Shown one piece after another: positions 45,557 through 55,117 of a stretch of DNA of 64,000 nt. The translations under genes were made by a program, and so were the position numbers. This DNA comes from Maribacter caenipelagi (GTDB taxonomy: Bacteria > Bacteroidota > Bacteroidia > Flavobacteriales > Flavobacteriaceae): contig NZ_SNZW01000013.1 of the NCBI RefSeq assembly GCF_004364175.1, positions 372,001-436,000 on the forward strand, in the 5' to 3' direction. The notes under the pieces are model-generated. The model did no database searches. It was not told where the DNA came from and worked only from the letters and a program-made list of their open reading frames with translations. The number at the start of each line of letters is the position of its first letter. Positions within the stretch are counted from its first letter, which is position 1.

Positions 45557-45946
45557 TTAAGAATGTTGAGATTTCCAAACTTTATAAGATTTTCTAAAGC
45601 TTTTAATTTCTTTTCTTAGTAGATTAATATACTCTGTTTCTTTAACACCATGTTTCTCTAAACCCATACAATAAGAGTTGATATTTCTGATGATAATATT
45701 GATATAAGAAATTGTTTCTAACCGCTCATTACTACAATTAGAATATTCTACCTGTGCAATTTTTTGAGGTATAAGAATAGAATCTGTTAATATAGAATTC
45801 GCCATTATATCTCTAAGGCTCTTTGATTCGCAAAGGCGCATTAAATCTTTGTTGAAAGTTACATACGACGCAATCTCTCTGCTCATTGTGCAGAGTTCCA
45901 ATGCTTTCCTATAAATAGGTAAATGTTTTAAACTTCGATATGCCAT
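45557..45946 (-). CDS. four-helix-bundle-like protein, function unknown
   Basis: 129 residues from the ATG at 45946. Helical throughout, with YRKALELCTMSREIASYV and INSYCMGLEKHGV. The layout recalls the 23S rRNA-intervening-sequence (S23) four-helix proteins, but the typical NIAEG motif is absent, so I do not assign it. Eight positions before it a TTG would lengthen it. Divergent from the Lrp-family gene. Confidence 0.6.
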   Translation of the reverse strand: MAYRSLKHLPIYRKALELCTMSREIASYVTFNKDLMRLCESKSLRDIMANSILTDSILIPQKIAQVEYSNCSNERLETISYINIIIRNINSYCMGLEKHGVKETEYINLLRKEIKSFRKSYKVWKSQHS

Positions 45947-46064
45947 TATGTGGGGTGTAATTAGCGTCACATAAAATTACGTTAGTTATTTGTAAATTTT
46001 CTATCGAATATAAATGTAATTTGTATTTTTACCTTTGATAATAAAATATTAAACAGAAAAACTT

Positions 46065-46514
46065 TTGAATCCAAAGATAGATGAGCTTAACTGGAAAATA
46101 CTGAAACAATTGCAAGATAATGCTAGAGAATCATTTGCGAATATTGGTCGAAACGTAGGGCTAACGGCACCTGCAGTTGCTGAGCGTGTTAAGAAAATGG
46201 AAGACCTTGGTATTATACAAGGTTATAAGGCTAAAGTGTCTCATGCACTGACAGGTCATCAGCTAAAAGCCATTATAACATTGCGGGCTTTTATGGGAAA
46301 ATTAAAGCCATTTTTGGCTGTGGTTCTTAACTTAGAAGAGGTCATAAACTGTTATCGAATCACCGGAAATGAAAATATTGTTATGGAGGTTGTTTTAAAA
46401 GATCAGTTTCATCTAGAAAAGTTTATTGATCAATTAATTCAATATGGAGAAACTAGAACTCATATTGTTTTGTCGCAGGTTATTTCGAATGCGCCAATGC
46501 ATAAGATAAAATAG
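46065..46514 (+). CDS. Lrp/AsnC-family transcription regulator
   Basis: 149 residues from the TTG at 46065. N-terminal helix-turn-helix (LNWKILKQLQDNARESFANIGRNVGLTAPAVAERVKKME) and a C-terminal RAM ligand-binding domain (LEEVINCYRITGNENIVMEV). It senses amino acids or related molecules. Target genes unknown. Confidence 0.92.
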   Translation: MNPKIDELNWKILKQLQDNARESFANIGRNVGLTAPAVAERVKKMEDLGIIQGYKAKVSHALTGHQLKAIITLRAFMGKLKPFLAVVLNLEEVINCYRITGNENIVMEVVLKDQFHLEKFIDQLIQYGETRTHIVLSQVISNAPMHKIK

Positions 46515-46617
46515 ATATTTTATTCAATTGTTTTAACTTGCTTTAAGTAATTTACAAATCAATTTTAAAAGACTATTTGTTGATATTTATTTTGGCTAGA
46601 TTTTTGATGTGAAATAA

Positions 46618-48033
46618 ATGATGAAAAAAATACTACTCCTTGCCTTCGTTTTAATTTCTTCGGTTGTGTATTCTCAAGAGCTTAGACTTTTAAGAGGTGC
46701 CATAACAGAGAATTTAGTTGTAAATGATTCAGTGAATGAAACGTACTCACTTTATTTACCTTCTAATTTTGAGGTGAATAGACCCTGGCCTGTTACTTTT
46801 GTGATGGATTTAGAGGGGAAGGGTAAGGCAGCGGTCTCTATGTTAATCAATGCCGCTGAGCAAGAAGGGTATGTTTTGGCTAGTTCTAATAATCTTAGTG
46901 ATTCATTGGCTATTTCTGAAAATGTGCTTATCGCAAATAGAATGTTCAATGCTGTTTTTAATACCATACCTACGGCAAAAAATCGAACCTATACTGCAGG
47001 ATTTGCGAGCGGTGCAATGTTTGCATCTATTTTGCCTACGTTTGTTCGGGAAATTAAAGGTGTTATTTCTATAGGAGCGGCTGTTGGTAATGTAGAAATT
47101 CTAAACACAAAATATCCTTTTCAGTTTATTGGCTTGGTAAATAGGTCAGATTATAATTTTACGGCTATGTATGATACAAAGCAGTTACTGAACAAACTGA
47201 AATTTCCAAATGAGTTATTGGTGTTTGATGGTGCTCGAAATCTACCAGAGATAGAAACAATTGCGAAGGCATTTAGAATGCTTACGTTGACTAGTATGGC
47301 GAAAGGTTATTTACAACGAAACGATAGTTTAATTAACATATCTTATAATCAGTTTTTGGTAGATGTAAATACTAATGTATCAAACCAAAAACCACTTTTG
47401 GCAACGTATCAAATGTCAGATATGGAGAAAATTTTCTATCCATTAATGAAATTAGATTCTTTGAAGGCTTCGCAAAAAATTTTAAGACGTAGTACTTCTT
47501 ATAGACAAGCTAATAGAAGTCAGAATAGTTATTTTTTAAAGGAGTCGTTTACGAAAGAAGATTATAGCTATTATTTAGAAGAAGATATTATTACCTATAA
47601 CTATGCTAATTTAGGATGGTGGAATTATCAGATGGAAGAACTGAATAAGTTGGATAAAAGTTCTAATCTGTTCGAACGCCAAATGTCAAGTCGATTACGA
47701 GGTTATATTAATGCATTGGTTTCTGATAATATAGATTTTGTATCTACAGATGAGCAAGTAGATTTTGAAGCTTTAAACTTATTGTACATGATAAAAACCA
47801 TAACTGCTCCTACTGAATGTGATGGTTATTTAAAAGTAATTTCGATGAGTTCAAAAATGGAAGATTATGGTACTGCCTTATTTTACTTAGAAGAACTTTT
47901 AAAAACCGGGTATGCCAATAAGGAAGAGTTATATGCTATTGAGCACACATCATTGTTCAGAATAATGCCTGAGTTTAATGAGGTGGTAGAAAAGTACTTG
48001 AAAGGTGCTAGATATGATGTTATTGAACAGTGA
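46618..48033 (+). CDS. exported alpha/beta-hydrolase-like protein
   Basis: 471 residues. Signal MMKKILLLAFVLISSVVYSQ. The first half recalls an esterase or PHB-depolymerase fold (YSLYLPSNFEVNRPWPVTFVMDLEGKG, YTAGFASGAMFASILP in the nucleophile elbow position), but the second half is helical and I cannot name it. Its 3' end overlaps the convergent DJ-1/PfpI gene by 14 bp. Confidence 0.7.
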   Translation: MMKKILLLAFVLISSVVYSQELRLLRGAITENLVVNDSVNETYSLYLPSNFEVNRPWPVTFVMDLEGKGKAAVSMLINAAEQEGYVLASSNNLSDSLAISENVLIANRMFNAVFNTIPTAKNRTYTAGFASGAMFASILPTFVREIKGVISIGAAVGNVEILNTKYPFQFIGLVNRSDYNFTAMYDTKQLLNKLKFPNELLVFDGARNLPEIETIAKAFRMLTLTSMAKGYLQRNDSLINISYNQFLVDVNTNVSNQKPLLATYQMSDMEKIFYPLMKLDSLKASQKILRRSTSYRQANRSQNSYFLKESFTKEDYSYYLEEDIITYNYANLGWWNYQMEELNKLDKSSNLFERQMSSRLRGYINALVSDNIDFVSTDEQVDFEALNLLYMIKTITAPTECDGYLKVISMSSKMEDYGTALFYLEELLKTGYANKEELYAIEHTSLFRIMPEFNEVVEKYLKGARYDVIEQ

Positions 48034-48763
48034 GGTGTGGCACTTTTTCTATATCCCAATCAATAACTAGCCCTTTTGCGAGAGATTTGGTAATTTCTTT
48101 TCCGTATAAAACTTCACATAAATATAGTGCAGCTTCAAAGCTTTTAGCTCCGCCTGCAGAGGTGATGTATTTTCCGTCGTGTACAAATAGTACGTTATCT
48201 TTTATATTCAAATTTGGAAACATTTTTCTGTAATTTTCAACATCACTGGGGAAAGTAGTTGAAGCTACCGAATCTAAAATTCCCGCTTTTGCCAAAGGGA
48301 ATGCGCCGTCACAATGGCTCGTCATATAAAGTGCATTCTTATCAACTTTTTTGATGAAATCTATCATTGTGCTGTCTTTTAGGTCACTACCCATAGAATG
48401 CTCTGCACTTGGTACTACCAATATATCTATTTTAGGTAAATCATCTTTCGTGTAATCATAATCTGGTAAAATGCGAACACCTTCAAAAGTGGTTATAGGA
48501 TCTAAGGTATTTGCAACGACGAAAGTATTCATAGCCTTTATACCTTCTCTGAATTTAGTATGCTGAAAAATATCGAAGGGTGCGGTAAATTCAGTATTGA
48601 AAGTGCCGTCCATAATAAGGAAAGCAACATTGTAACTTTCTAGGTTTAACTCGGGCATTACTCTAATTTTCTTAGCAGTAATTTCTCTTGCTGATGTCGG
48701 TTTTTTTTCTTCGCAGCTAATTAGAATAAAAAGTAAGATGGGAAATATATATGTAAATTTCAT
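48020..48763 (-). CDS. DJ-1/PfpI-family lipoprotein
   Basis: 247 residues from the ATG at 48763. Signal MKFTYIFPILLFILISC with lipobox Cys. A DJ-1/PfpI fold follows: NVAFLIMDGTFNTEFTAPFDIF, IDILVVPSAEHS, and the nucleophile Cys in TSHCDGAFPLAKAGIL, then TTFPSDVENY. The residues around the Cys resemble the isonitrile-hydratase and GATase-AraC group. An exported form is less common. Substrate unknown. Confidence 0.87.
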   Translation of the reverse strand: MKFTYIFPILLFILISCEEKKPTSAREITAKKIRVMPELNLESYNVAFLIMDGTFNTEFTAPFDIFQHTKFREGIKAMNTFVVANTLDPITTFEGVRILPDYDYTKDDLPKIDILVVPSAEHSMGSDLKDSTMIDFIKKVDKNALYMTSHCDGAFPLAKAGILDSVASTTFPSDVENYRKMFPNLNIKDNVLFVHDGKYITSAGGAKSFEAALYLCEVLYGKEITKSLAKGLVIDWDIEKVPHLTVQ

Positions 48764-48852
48764 ATTCAAAAAGTATAAGGTTCTAATGTACGATTATATG
48801 TAAAAAAAGGTACAATGAATAAATTGTATTTTTGAAGTTCAAAGTAAGAGAT

Positions 48853-49497
48853 ATGAGATTATGTATTGCAGTTTTGATTTTGGGAATGTTTGTTTCATGC
48901 GGACAAGAAAAGAAATATCACGATGAAAAAAATGACGTAACAGCAGAGGTGACTTCAGATAAGTTAGCTGATATTTTATTGTTTCAAGAGGAGTTAAATG
49001 CTGAATTTAAGGATCCTGAAACCTCACCATTAGCAGATCGTTTTCGTATAAATTTTGAAACCTTAGATTTCTTTGAGCCAGATACCAGTTATGTAATCGA
49101 GGCAGAGTTTGTTAGAACTCCCGAAGCAATACCGTTTTCAATGCCGACTACGACGGACAGAGAGTCGACAGAAGTTGTTTTTGGTATTGCGAAGTTTACT
49201 ATTAAGGGGGTAGCATACCAATTAGAGATTTACCAATCTCCAGATTTAATTACTCAAGAGAAATACGAAGACTATTTATTTTTGCCTTTTACAGATAGAA
49301 CGAATGGAGAAGAAACTTATGGAGGTGGTAGATATTTGGATTTAAGAATTCCTGATGGGAATACAATTGTTCTAGATTTTAATAAGGCATATAATCCGTA
49401 CTGCGCTTATAACAAGAAATTCAGTTGCCCCTTGGTGCCTGCTGTAAATAATTTAGATACCGAAATTAAAGTAGGGGTAAAGGCATTCGAGCATTAA
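48853..49497 (+). CDS. DUF1684 lipoprotein
   Basis: 214 residues from the ATG at 48853. Signal MRLCIAVLILGMFVSC. Fits DUF1684: PLADRFRINFETLDFFEPDTSY, YEDYLFLPFTDRTNGEETYGGGRYLDL, and the end DFNKAYNPYCAYNKKFSCPLVP. Exported; function unknown. Confidence 0.88.
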   Translation: MRLCIAVLILGMFVSCGQEKKYHDEKNDVTAEVTSDKLADILLFQEELNAEFKDPETSPLADRFRINFETLDFFEPDTSYVIEAEFVRTPEAIPFSMPTTTDRESTEVVFGIAKFTIKGVAYQLEIYQSPDLITQEKYEDYLFLPFTDRTNGEETYGGGRYLDLRIPDGNTIVLDFNKAYNPYCAYNKKFSCPLVPAVNNLDTEIKVGVKAFEH

Positions 49498-49511
49498 GGT
49501 GTATAAAATGA

Positions 49512-49540
49512 AAAACCTCGGCTGGTATTGCCGAGGTTTT
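49512..49540. terminator. bidirectional terminator
   Basis: AAAACCTCGGC pairs with GCCGAGGTTTT around a short loop, between the convergent DUF1684 and porin genes. Confidence 0.8.
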
Positions 49541-49582
49541 AAAACTTAAACTATAAAATCAACCATTAGTTTTATCAGCAAC

Positions 49583-50599
49583 TTAGAAAGAGTAAACGGC
49601 TGCTACTAAAAAAGAAGATAAGCTTTTAGAAGTTGCACCATCTGCATCGAAGTAAGGCTCAACATCACTACCCCAAGAATCTAATCTGATTTCTGGCTTA
49701 ATTGTTAAGTTATCTACTGAATAGCTACCTGTTAAAGTTAAGCCTAATACACTTGGGTTGTCTATTGCAGGGTCATCTAAATCAACTGCAAAGTATTCAC
49801 CTCTTAAACCAATAGAGAAGTCATCAGAAGTAGCGTATTGTGGGTAAAGTGCTACACCTGAGAAACCTGCACCGTCATTATCAGCATAAGCTGCATTGAT
49901 TCCTAAGAAGAAATCTTCAGAAAGATCAAAACCACCTGTATAATCAATTTCGAAGCCTAAAGCCTCACCACCATCGTAGTAGAAGTTAAGGTACTGACCT
50001 GAGTACCCTAATTGAGCACCTGCAGAGTAAGCACCAGTTAAGTTATTGTTCGTGTCAGTTACGTTCATAATTGCTAACATTAAACTGAAATCATCGGAAA
50101 GTGCAAAATCAGCTTTTAAACCAACGTGTGAGAAAGGTCCGTTAGAAAACAAATATGAGGTACTGTAGTTAAAATTACCTACAGGAGATATTACTTCGTA
50201 CCCTAGGTAAGTATTAAATCTACCCATTGTTAAAGTAGTACCTTCAGATACATTCCAGTAAGCATAAAGTTGGTTTAGGTTATATCCGCCAACAGCTTCA
50301 TCACCTCTTGGACCAAATACAACATCTGCAACTACACCAGTTTTCTCACCTTCATAAGTGGCAATTATATTTGCCATACCCAAAGCAAAACCAAGCTCAT
50401 TTGCAAATGAACTGCCAAATGATTGTGCTTTGGCATCAGATGCACTTAAGTTAGTTTGGTAATATGCATCAACAGAACCACTAATGCTTATTTTTTTCTC
50501 TTCTTCCTCTTCTTGAGCTACTACACCAGTAACTGCAAAAAGCATAAGACCTGTTGCGAAAATATTTTTTACGTACTTTGTATTAATAATCGTTTTCAT
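49583..50599 (-). CDS. outer membrane beta-barrel porin (OmpL-like)
   Basis: 338 residues. Signal MKTIINTKYVKNIFATGLMLFAVTGVVAQ, then an acidic linker (EEEEEK) and alternating strands rich in Tyr, Phe, Gly and Asp, ending in Phe (AAVYSF). This is the BBP2/OmpL-like pattern. It follows amtB on the same strand after a hairpin, which suggests uptake of small nitrogen compounds. Confidence 0.88.
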   Translation of the reverse strand: MKTIINTKYVKNIFATGLMLFAVTGVVAQEEEEEKKISISGSVDAYYQTNLSASDAKAQSFGSSFANELGFALGMANIIATYEGEKTGVVADVVFGPRGDEAVGGYNLNQLYAYWNVSEGTTLTMGRFNTYLGYEVISPVGNFNYSTSYLFSNGPFSHVGLKADFALSDDFSLMLAIMNVTDTNNNLTGAYSAGAQLGYSGQYLNFYYDGGEALGFEIDYTGGFDLSEDFFLGINAAYADNDGAGFSGVALYPQYATSDDFSIGLRGEYFAVDLDDPAIDNPSVLGLTLTGSYSVDNLTIKPEIRLDSWGSDVEPYFDADGATSKSLSSFLVAAVYSF

Positions 50600-50663
50600 A
50601 AATTTTGATTTTTTCCCCGAAAGGGATGAATTAATTTGAGTGATTTATTGATAAGGTTATGTA

Positions 50664-50689
50664 ACGGAGCGTTCTGCAAAACGCTCCGT
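50664..50689 (-). terminator. hairpin between amtB and the porin gene
   Basis: ACGGAGCGTT (50664-50673) pairs with AACGCTCCGT (50680-50689), 6 bp after the amtB stop. There is no U tract leftward, so it may only reduce read-through into the porin gene. Confidence 0.65.
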
Positions 50690-50695
50690 ATTTTT

Positions 50696-51940
50696 TTAGT
50701 GTTGATTCATTCTGAAATCAGCATAAGCATCCATACCGTGCTCATGAATATCTAAGCCTTCAACCTCTTCTTCTTTAGAAACTCTAAGACCGATAGTTGC
50801 TTTAAGAACACCTAAGATGATACCAGAGGTTACGATACAGAAGCCACCTACGATTAATACACCGTATAATTGAGTCATGAATTGAGCTCCACTAGCAAGG
50901 TTTCCAAAAATACCTACTGCCAATGTTCCCCAAATACCACAAATTAAGTGAACTGCTACTGCACCTACAGGATCATCTAATTTGATTTTGTCTACTAATG
51001 CGACACCACCAACGATGATGATACCAGCGATGAAACCTATAACAACGGCCTCATTGGGTGACATTAAATCTGCACCTGCCGTTATACCAACTAGTCCACC
51101 TAGTATACCGTTTAGAAACATGGTTAAATCTAGGTTTTTGTAAAGTATGGTAGAGGTTATCATTGCGCCGAAACCACCAGCTGCGGCCGCTAAACTTGTA
51201 GTAACCAACACTAGAGAAGTTAATTCTGGATCTGCCGATAAAACTGAACCACCGTTAAAACCGAACCAACCTAACCATAGTATTAATACCCCGGCAGTTG
51301 CCATTGGTATACTATGACCTGGTATAGCGTTTGGCTTACCATCTTTACCGAATTTTCCAATTCTAGAACCTAATAAGAAGATTGCTACCAAAGCAGCCCA
51401 TCCACCTACTGAGTGCACTAATGTTGAACCTGCAAAATCGTAGAATCCCCATGAATCCAAGAATCCGCCACCCCATTTCCAAGCACCTATTATAGGGTAT
51501 ACTAAACCTACATAGATAACTGTAAATATCATGAAAGCACCAATTTTCATACGTTCTGCAACTGCACCTGATACAATTGTTGCCGCTGTAGCAGCAAACA
51601 TTCCTTGAAAAAGGAAGTCTGTCCACCAAGTGTAACCGCCATCTGCATATTCAGGTGTCATTCCGCCTTCTGGGGCAGCAATGCCAAAGCTATCCATGCT
51701 GAATTTGATAATTCCCATGTCGCCTTCTTCGAAACCAGGGTACATTAAATTGAAACCCCATGCATAATAAAGTAATAGACCACCTGTAATAATAAAGATG
51801 TTCTTAAATAATATGTTTATTGTGTTCTTTTGTCTGGTTAAGCCTATTTCTAAAAAGGCAAACCCTGTATGCATGAAGAATACCAATGCGGTAGCCAACA
51901 TCATCCATACGTTATTTGCTGTAAATAATCCTGCGTCCAT
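50696..51940 (-). CDS. amtB: ammonium transporter
   Basis: 414 residues, eleven or so membrane segments. Carries ammonium across the inner membrane. Conserved parts: MHTGFAFLEIGLTRQKN, FAGSTLVHSVGGWAALVA with the first pore His, GWFGFNGGSVL, and DDPVGAVAVHLICGIWGTLAVGIF with the second pore His. The PII gene lies upstream on the same strand, 34 bp away, the usual pair. Confidence 0.96.
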   Translation of the reverse strand: MDAGLFTANNVWMMLATALVFFMHTGFAFLEIGLTRQKNTINILFKNIFIITGGLLLYYAWGFNLMYPGFEEGDMGIIKFSMDSFGIAAPEGGMTPEYADGGYTWWTDFLFQGMFAATAATIVSGAVAERMKIGAFMIFTVIYVGLVYPIIGAWKWGGGFLDSWGFYDFAGSTLVHSVGGWAALVAIFLLGSRIGKFGKDGKPNAIPGHSIPMATAGVLILWLGWFGFNGGSVLSADPELTSLVLVTTSLAAAAGGFGAMITSTILYKNLDLTMFLNGILGGLVGITAGADLMSPNEAVVIGFIAGIIIVGGVALVDKIKLDDPVGAVAVHLICGIWGTLAVGIFGNLASGAQFMTQLYGVLIVGGFCIVTSGIILGVLKATIGLRVSKEEEVEGLDIHEHGMDAYADFRMNQH

Positions 51941-51974
51941 TTCGTTTAGTTTTTTAGTTATTTAGTTATATGGT

Positions 51975-52313
51975 TTAGTTGATACCTGCTAATCCGTCTT
52001 CCTTGGTTCTTATTCTATACGCTTCAAGTACCTCTGAAACGAAAATTTTACCATCTCCTACATTACCTGAGTAAGCAGCTGTAAGAATTGCGTTTACTGT
52101 TTTTTCAAGAAAGTCATCTGATACTACAATAGTTAAGTACCTACGTTGTATATCTGTGGTGCTGTAAGAAATGCCACGGTATACATGTCCTTCTTTTTCA
52201 TTTCCTACTCCTGTTACATCCCAGTAACTGAAGAAGTTGACTTCAATGTTATGCAACGCCTCTTTGACATCGTCAAACTTTGATTTTCTGATAATTGCCT
52301 CGATTTTTTTCAT
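51975..52313 (-). CDS. glnK: PII signalling protein
   Basis: 112 residues from the ATG at 52313 (MKKIEAIIRKSKFDDVK). A longer frame to 52361 would run into the palindrome and promoter and is rejected. T-loop GHVYRGISYSTTDIQRR keeps the Tyr equivalent to Tyr51 of E. coli PII. TAAYSGNVGDGKIFVSEV is the second signature. It senses ATP, ADP and 2-oxoglutarate and gates AmtB. First gene of the glnK-amtB(-porin) operon. Confidence 0.94.
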   Translation of the reverse strand: MKKIEAIIRKSKFDDVKEALHNIEVNFFSYWDVTGVGNEKEGHVYRGISYSTTDIQRRYLTIVVSDDFLEKTVNAILTAAYSGNVGDGKIFVSEVLEAYRIRTKEDGLAGIN

Positions 52314-52335
52314 TTGAATAAGTTTTTGATACTGC

Positions 52336-52432
52336 CAAATATATGTTAAAAACTTTCGCACCCTAAAAATATTAGGGTGTCAATGAAGATTTTTATGAGT
52401 ATGATAATATATACCCCTAAAATTTTAGGGTA
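52336..52432 (-). promoter_or_regulatory. glnK promoter with two palindromic operators
   Basis: -7 element TATATTTG (complement, 52343-52336) is perfect. Operator 1: CCCTAA-N5-TTAGGG (52361-52377), about 37 bp before the predicted start. Operator 2: CCCTAAAATTTTAGGG (52415-52430), extended by TACC/GGTA. Their centres are about 53 bp apart, five helix turns. The rest of 52314-52604 shows nothing else. Confidence 0.65.
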
Positions 52433-52604
52433 TTGATAATAATAGAAGATAAAATTGAAGATACTTAGAATTAGAAAAGTTGATTTACTTCTGTGTATAG
52501 AATAATTGTTAGAAAATTGAGTAATTATCTAACGATTGTGTAATAAAACGGCAAATACTTAAAAAAATGTATAAAAATAAAATAGTAGACGTTGAATGTT
52601 AGTT

Positions 52605-52976
52605 CTATAACATTTTGCAAATCCATAGTCCTAATGATATAGCTAGTATACCAATTGCGACGCTTAGACCCATGTAAAGAGATGTTTGCAGTAACGTAGA
52701 TTCTTTAAATAGAATATTGCTTTCTAATGCGAATGTAGAGAATGTAGTAAAGCCGCCGCAAAAACCGGTGGCTAGTAATAAGGTTTGATTTTCTGAAATG
52801 TAATTGTTCTTGAGGGAAAGACCTATTAATATACCTATTAATAAGCAACCAATAATATTGACTAAAAATGTACCTAGATAGAAATTTGAATAGCAAGCGT
52901 TCAGGTTCTTTGATATATAGTATCTTAAAATACTACCGAAACCGCCGCCCAAAAAAACCAGTAAAAATTGTTTCAT
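52605..52976 (-). CDS. crcB: fluoride channel CrcB/Fluc
   Basis: 123 residues, four membrane segments. Exports fluoride. GGGFGSILRYYISKNLN at the start, GTFLVNIIGCLLIG, and FCGGFTTFSTFALES are the family signatures. No fluoride riboswitch is visible upstream. Confidence 0.93.
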   Translation of the reverse strand: MKQFLLVFLGGGFGSILRYYISKNLNACYSNFYLGTFLVNIIGCLLIGILIGLSLKNNYISENQTLLLATGFCGGFTTFSTFALESNILFKESTLLQTSLYMGLSVAIGILAISLGLWICKML

Positions 52977-52995
52977 ACCTTATAAAGGTAAAAAA

Positions 52996-53187
52996 CTAAA
53001 CTGCTTTCTTGTAGCTTGTAGTAAGTAAATCTAACGGATAGATTACAGATGTTGGTTGTTTAGCTGATTTTTGAGATGGTGTTTTCGCTTTTTGAGAAAC
53101 ACTTATCAAGCTAACCGCTACCAAGGCAATGTTAATACCTACTAATACTAAGAAAATTGTAAGAAATGTCATCATAATATATTGCAC
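52996..53187 (-). CDS. small membrane protein, function unknown
   Basis: 63 residues (or 59 from the ATG at 53175). One membrane segment (IFLVLVGINIALVAVSLIS), then a Lys/Gln/Ser linker and a conserved-looking end YPLDLLTTSYKKAV. Not a recognised family. Confidence 0.55.
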   Translation of the reverse strand: MQYIMMTFLTIFLVLVGINIALVAVSLISVSQKAKTPSQKSAKQPTSVIYPLDLLTTSYKKAV

Positions 53188-53292
53188 CTTATAGATGAAT
53201 AACGCAAAATTACGGTATTTGGTATATTAAACGCAGATATTCAGCGTTTTGTTGTGAAAATGTTAATTTTTGTGGTGTAGGAAAAAAATTAA

Positions 53293-53481
53293 CTATTCTT
53301 TTAGGAAAAATTTTATAAACAATAGTAGAATTACGAATAGCGTAAAGAAAATGCCGATCCATTTAACGCCTTTATAATTTTTTTGGTGCAATTTGAAGTC
53401 TTTTTTATAAGAAATGACAATAATAATGGCAAATACCACTGCAAAAGCGATTGCAAAAATCATTTGTCCGGTGCTAAACAT
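53293..53481 (-). CDS. small two-helix membrane protein
   Basis: 62 residues. Two membrane segments (MIFAIAFAVVFAIIIVISY and IGIFFTLFVILLLFIKFF) joined by the basic loop KKDFKLHQKNYKGVKW. I recall proteins of this size and loop in Flavobacteriia. It overlaps nothing once the MazG-like gene is started at 53527. Confidence 0.65.
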   Translation of the reverse strand: MFSTGQMIFAIAFAVVFAIIIVISYKKDFKLHQKNYKGVKWIGIFFTLFVILLLFIKFFLKE

Positions 53482-53526
53482 ATTTCATATTTTTACGCAA
53501 AGCTAACGGAAAACGGTATAATAAAG

Positions 53527-53913
53527 ATGAAAAACAAAATCAAAGCAGTAGAAGAGTTTCATAATTCTTTTGGTCTCGGAGTTTCAGAAGATATGATTGC
53601 AGATTTAGGAGAAGCAAAGAATACTTTGCGTTTCAATTTAATGGATGAGGAAAATAAAGAGTATTTAGAAGCGGCTCAGAATAATGACTTAGTTGAAGTT
53701 GCCGATGCCTTAGGCGATATGTTATATATATTGTGTGGTACTATTTTAGAACATGGTATGCAATATAAAATTGAAGAAGTCTTCAACGAAATACAAAGAA
53801 GTAACATGAGTAAACTTGGTGAAAATGGTAAACCTATTTATCGTGAAGACGGTAAGGTTTTAAAAGGTCCTAATTATTCTAAGCCGAATATTGGAGTAAT
53901 ATTAGATAAATAA
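53527..53913 (+). CDS. MazG-like nucleotide pyrophosphohydrolase
   Basis: 128 residues from the ATG at 53527. A longer start at 53383 would run through the antisense small membrane gene and is rejected. All-alpha NTP-PPase pattern: VEEFHNSFG, then ENKEYLEAAQNNDLVEVADALGDMLYILCG with the metal-binding E-x-x-D motif. Removes pyrophosphate from (d)NTPs. True substrate unknown. Confidence 0.88.
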   Translation: MKNKIKAVEEFHNSFGLGVSEDMIADLGEAKNTLRFNLMDEENKEYLEAAQNNDLVEVADALGDMLYILCGTILEHGMQYKIEEVFNEIQRSNMSKLGENGKPIYREDGKVLKGPNYSKPNIGVILDK

Positions 53914-53940
53914 AAAAGGGGGCGATTCGCCCCCTTTTTT
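53912..53940. terminator. bidirectional terminator
   Basis: A6-GGGGGCG pairs with CGCCCCC-T6, between convergent genes. Confidence 0.85.
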
Positions 53941-55009
53941 ATTTATCTACTTTAAAACGCCATCCGAACTTATCTTCAGATTTATTATACTGTATATCTG
54001 TTATAATTTTCTTCAGTCGTAGTGCATAGCTATTTTCTAACTCTGGCAACTCATAATCTGTATCTCTAAATCCGAAACCAGCAATTGGCGAAATAACCGC
54101 TGCTGTACCCGCACCGAACATTTCTTTTAAAGAACCATCTTTAGCTGCTTCAACAACTTCTTTTACCGTAATCTTTCTAACCTCGGTTTTTATACCTTGA
54201 TCTTTAGCAATATCTAAAATACTTTTTCTGGTGATACCATCAAGTATACGATCACTAGTTGGTCCTGTTAACAAAGTATCGTTAATTCTAATAAAGATGT
54301 TCATGGCACCCGCTTCTTCGATATACTCGTGGGTGGTATCATCTGTCCAGATTACTTGGTTGTACCCTTTTGCTACTGCTAATTGGGTAGGGTAGAATTG
54401 ACCTGCATAATTACCACCAGCTTTTGCGAAACCAACACCACCGTTTGCAGATCTAGAGTATTTCTCTTCTATTAGTACTTTTACCTTGCCAGAAAAATAT
54501 GCTCCAGATGGCGCACAGGCAATAATAAACTTATATTCATCTGCCGGTGATGCATGAAACCCATTACCAGAAGCGAACATAAAAGGTCTTATATATAATG
54601 AACTGCCTTCTTGGGTAGGTATAAAATCTTTATCTAATTTCAGTAATGTAGTTAGCCCTTCCATGAAATAATCTTCAGGAATTTGAGGTATACACATTCT
54701 CTCTGCAGATATATTAAATCGCTTGTGGTTTTCTAATGGTCTAAATAAATAGATATCATTATTTTTATCTTTGTAAGCTTTCATACCCTCAAAAATAGAC
54801 TGTCCGTAATGAAAAATCTTCGAAGAGGGATCTAGTGTAATTGGTTGATATGGTATAATTTTCGGCATTTCCCACGCACCATTTTTATAGGTACAGACCA
54901 TCATATGGTCTGAGAATACAGATCCAAAAGCAAGATTGTCAAAATCTACTTGGTCTATTTTAGAAGTTTTTACCTTTTCTATTGTGATATCTTTCGTTGC
55001 AATACTCAT
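53939..55009 (-). CDS. ilvE: branched-chain amino acid aminotransferase
   Basis: 356 residues, fold-type IV PLP enzyme. Interconverts Leu, Ile and Val with their keto acids. FHYGQSIFEGMKAYK, the PLP Lys region GGVGFAKAGGNYAGQ, HEYIEEAGAMNIF, and TGPTSDRILDGITRKSIL are typical of the BCAT subclass. Confidence 0.95.
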   Translation of the reverse strand: MSIATKDITIEKVKTSKIDQVDFDNLAFGSVFSDHMMVCTYKNGAWEMPKIIPYQPITLDPSSKIFHYGQSIFEGMKAYKDKNNDIYLFRPLENHKRFNISAERMCIPQIPEDYFMEGLTTLLKLDKDFIPTQEGSSLYIRPFMFASGNGFHASPADEYKFIIACAPSGAYFSGKVKVLIEEKYSRSANGGVGFAKAGGNYAGQFYPTQLAVAKGYNQVIWTDDTTHEYIEEAGAMNIFIRINDTLLTGPTSDRILDGITRKSILDIAKDQGIKTEVRKITVKEVVEAAKDGSLKEMFGAGTAAVISPIAGFGFRDTDYELPELENSYALRLKKIITDIQYNKSEDKFGWRFKVDK

Positions 55010-55117
55010 GAAATACGTAACTTTAGTTGATTAAAATTAAACAAATATCCCTACTAGCACTTCTTTTTTAGTTTTAAATTGATGAGTTTTGCAGGTATAT
55101 CAACATTTTTAGGATTT

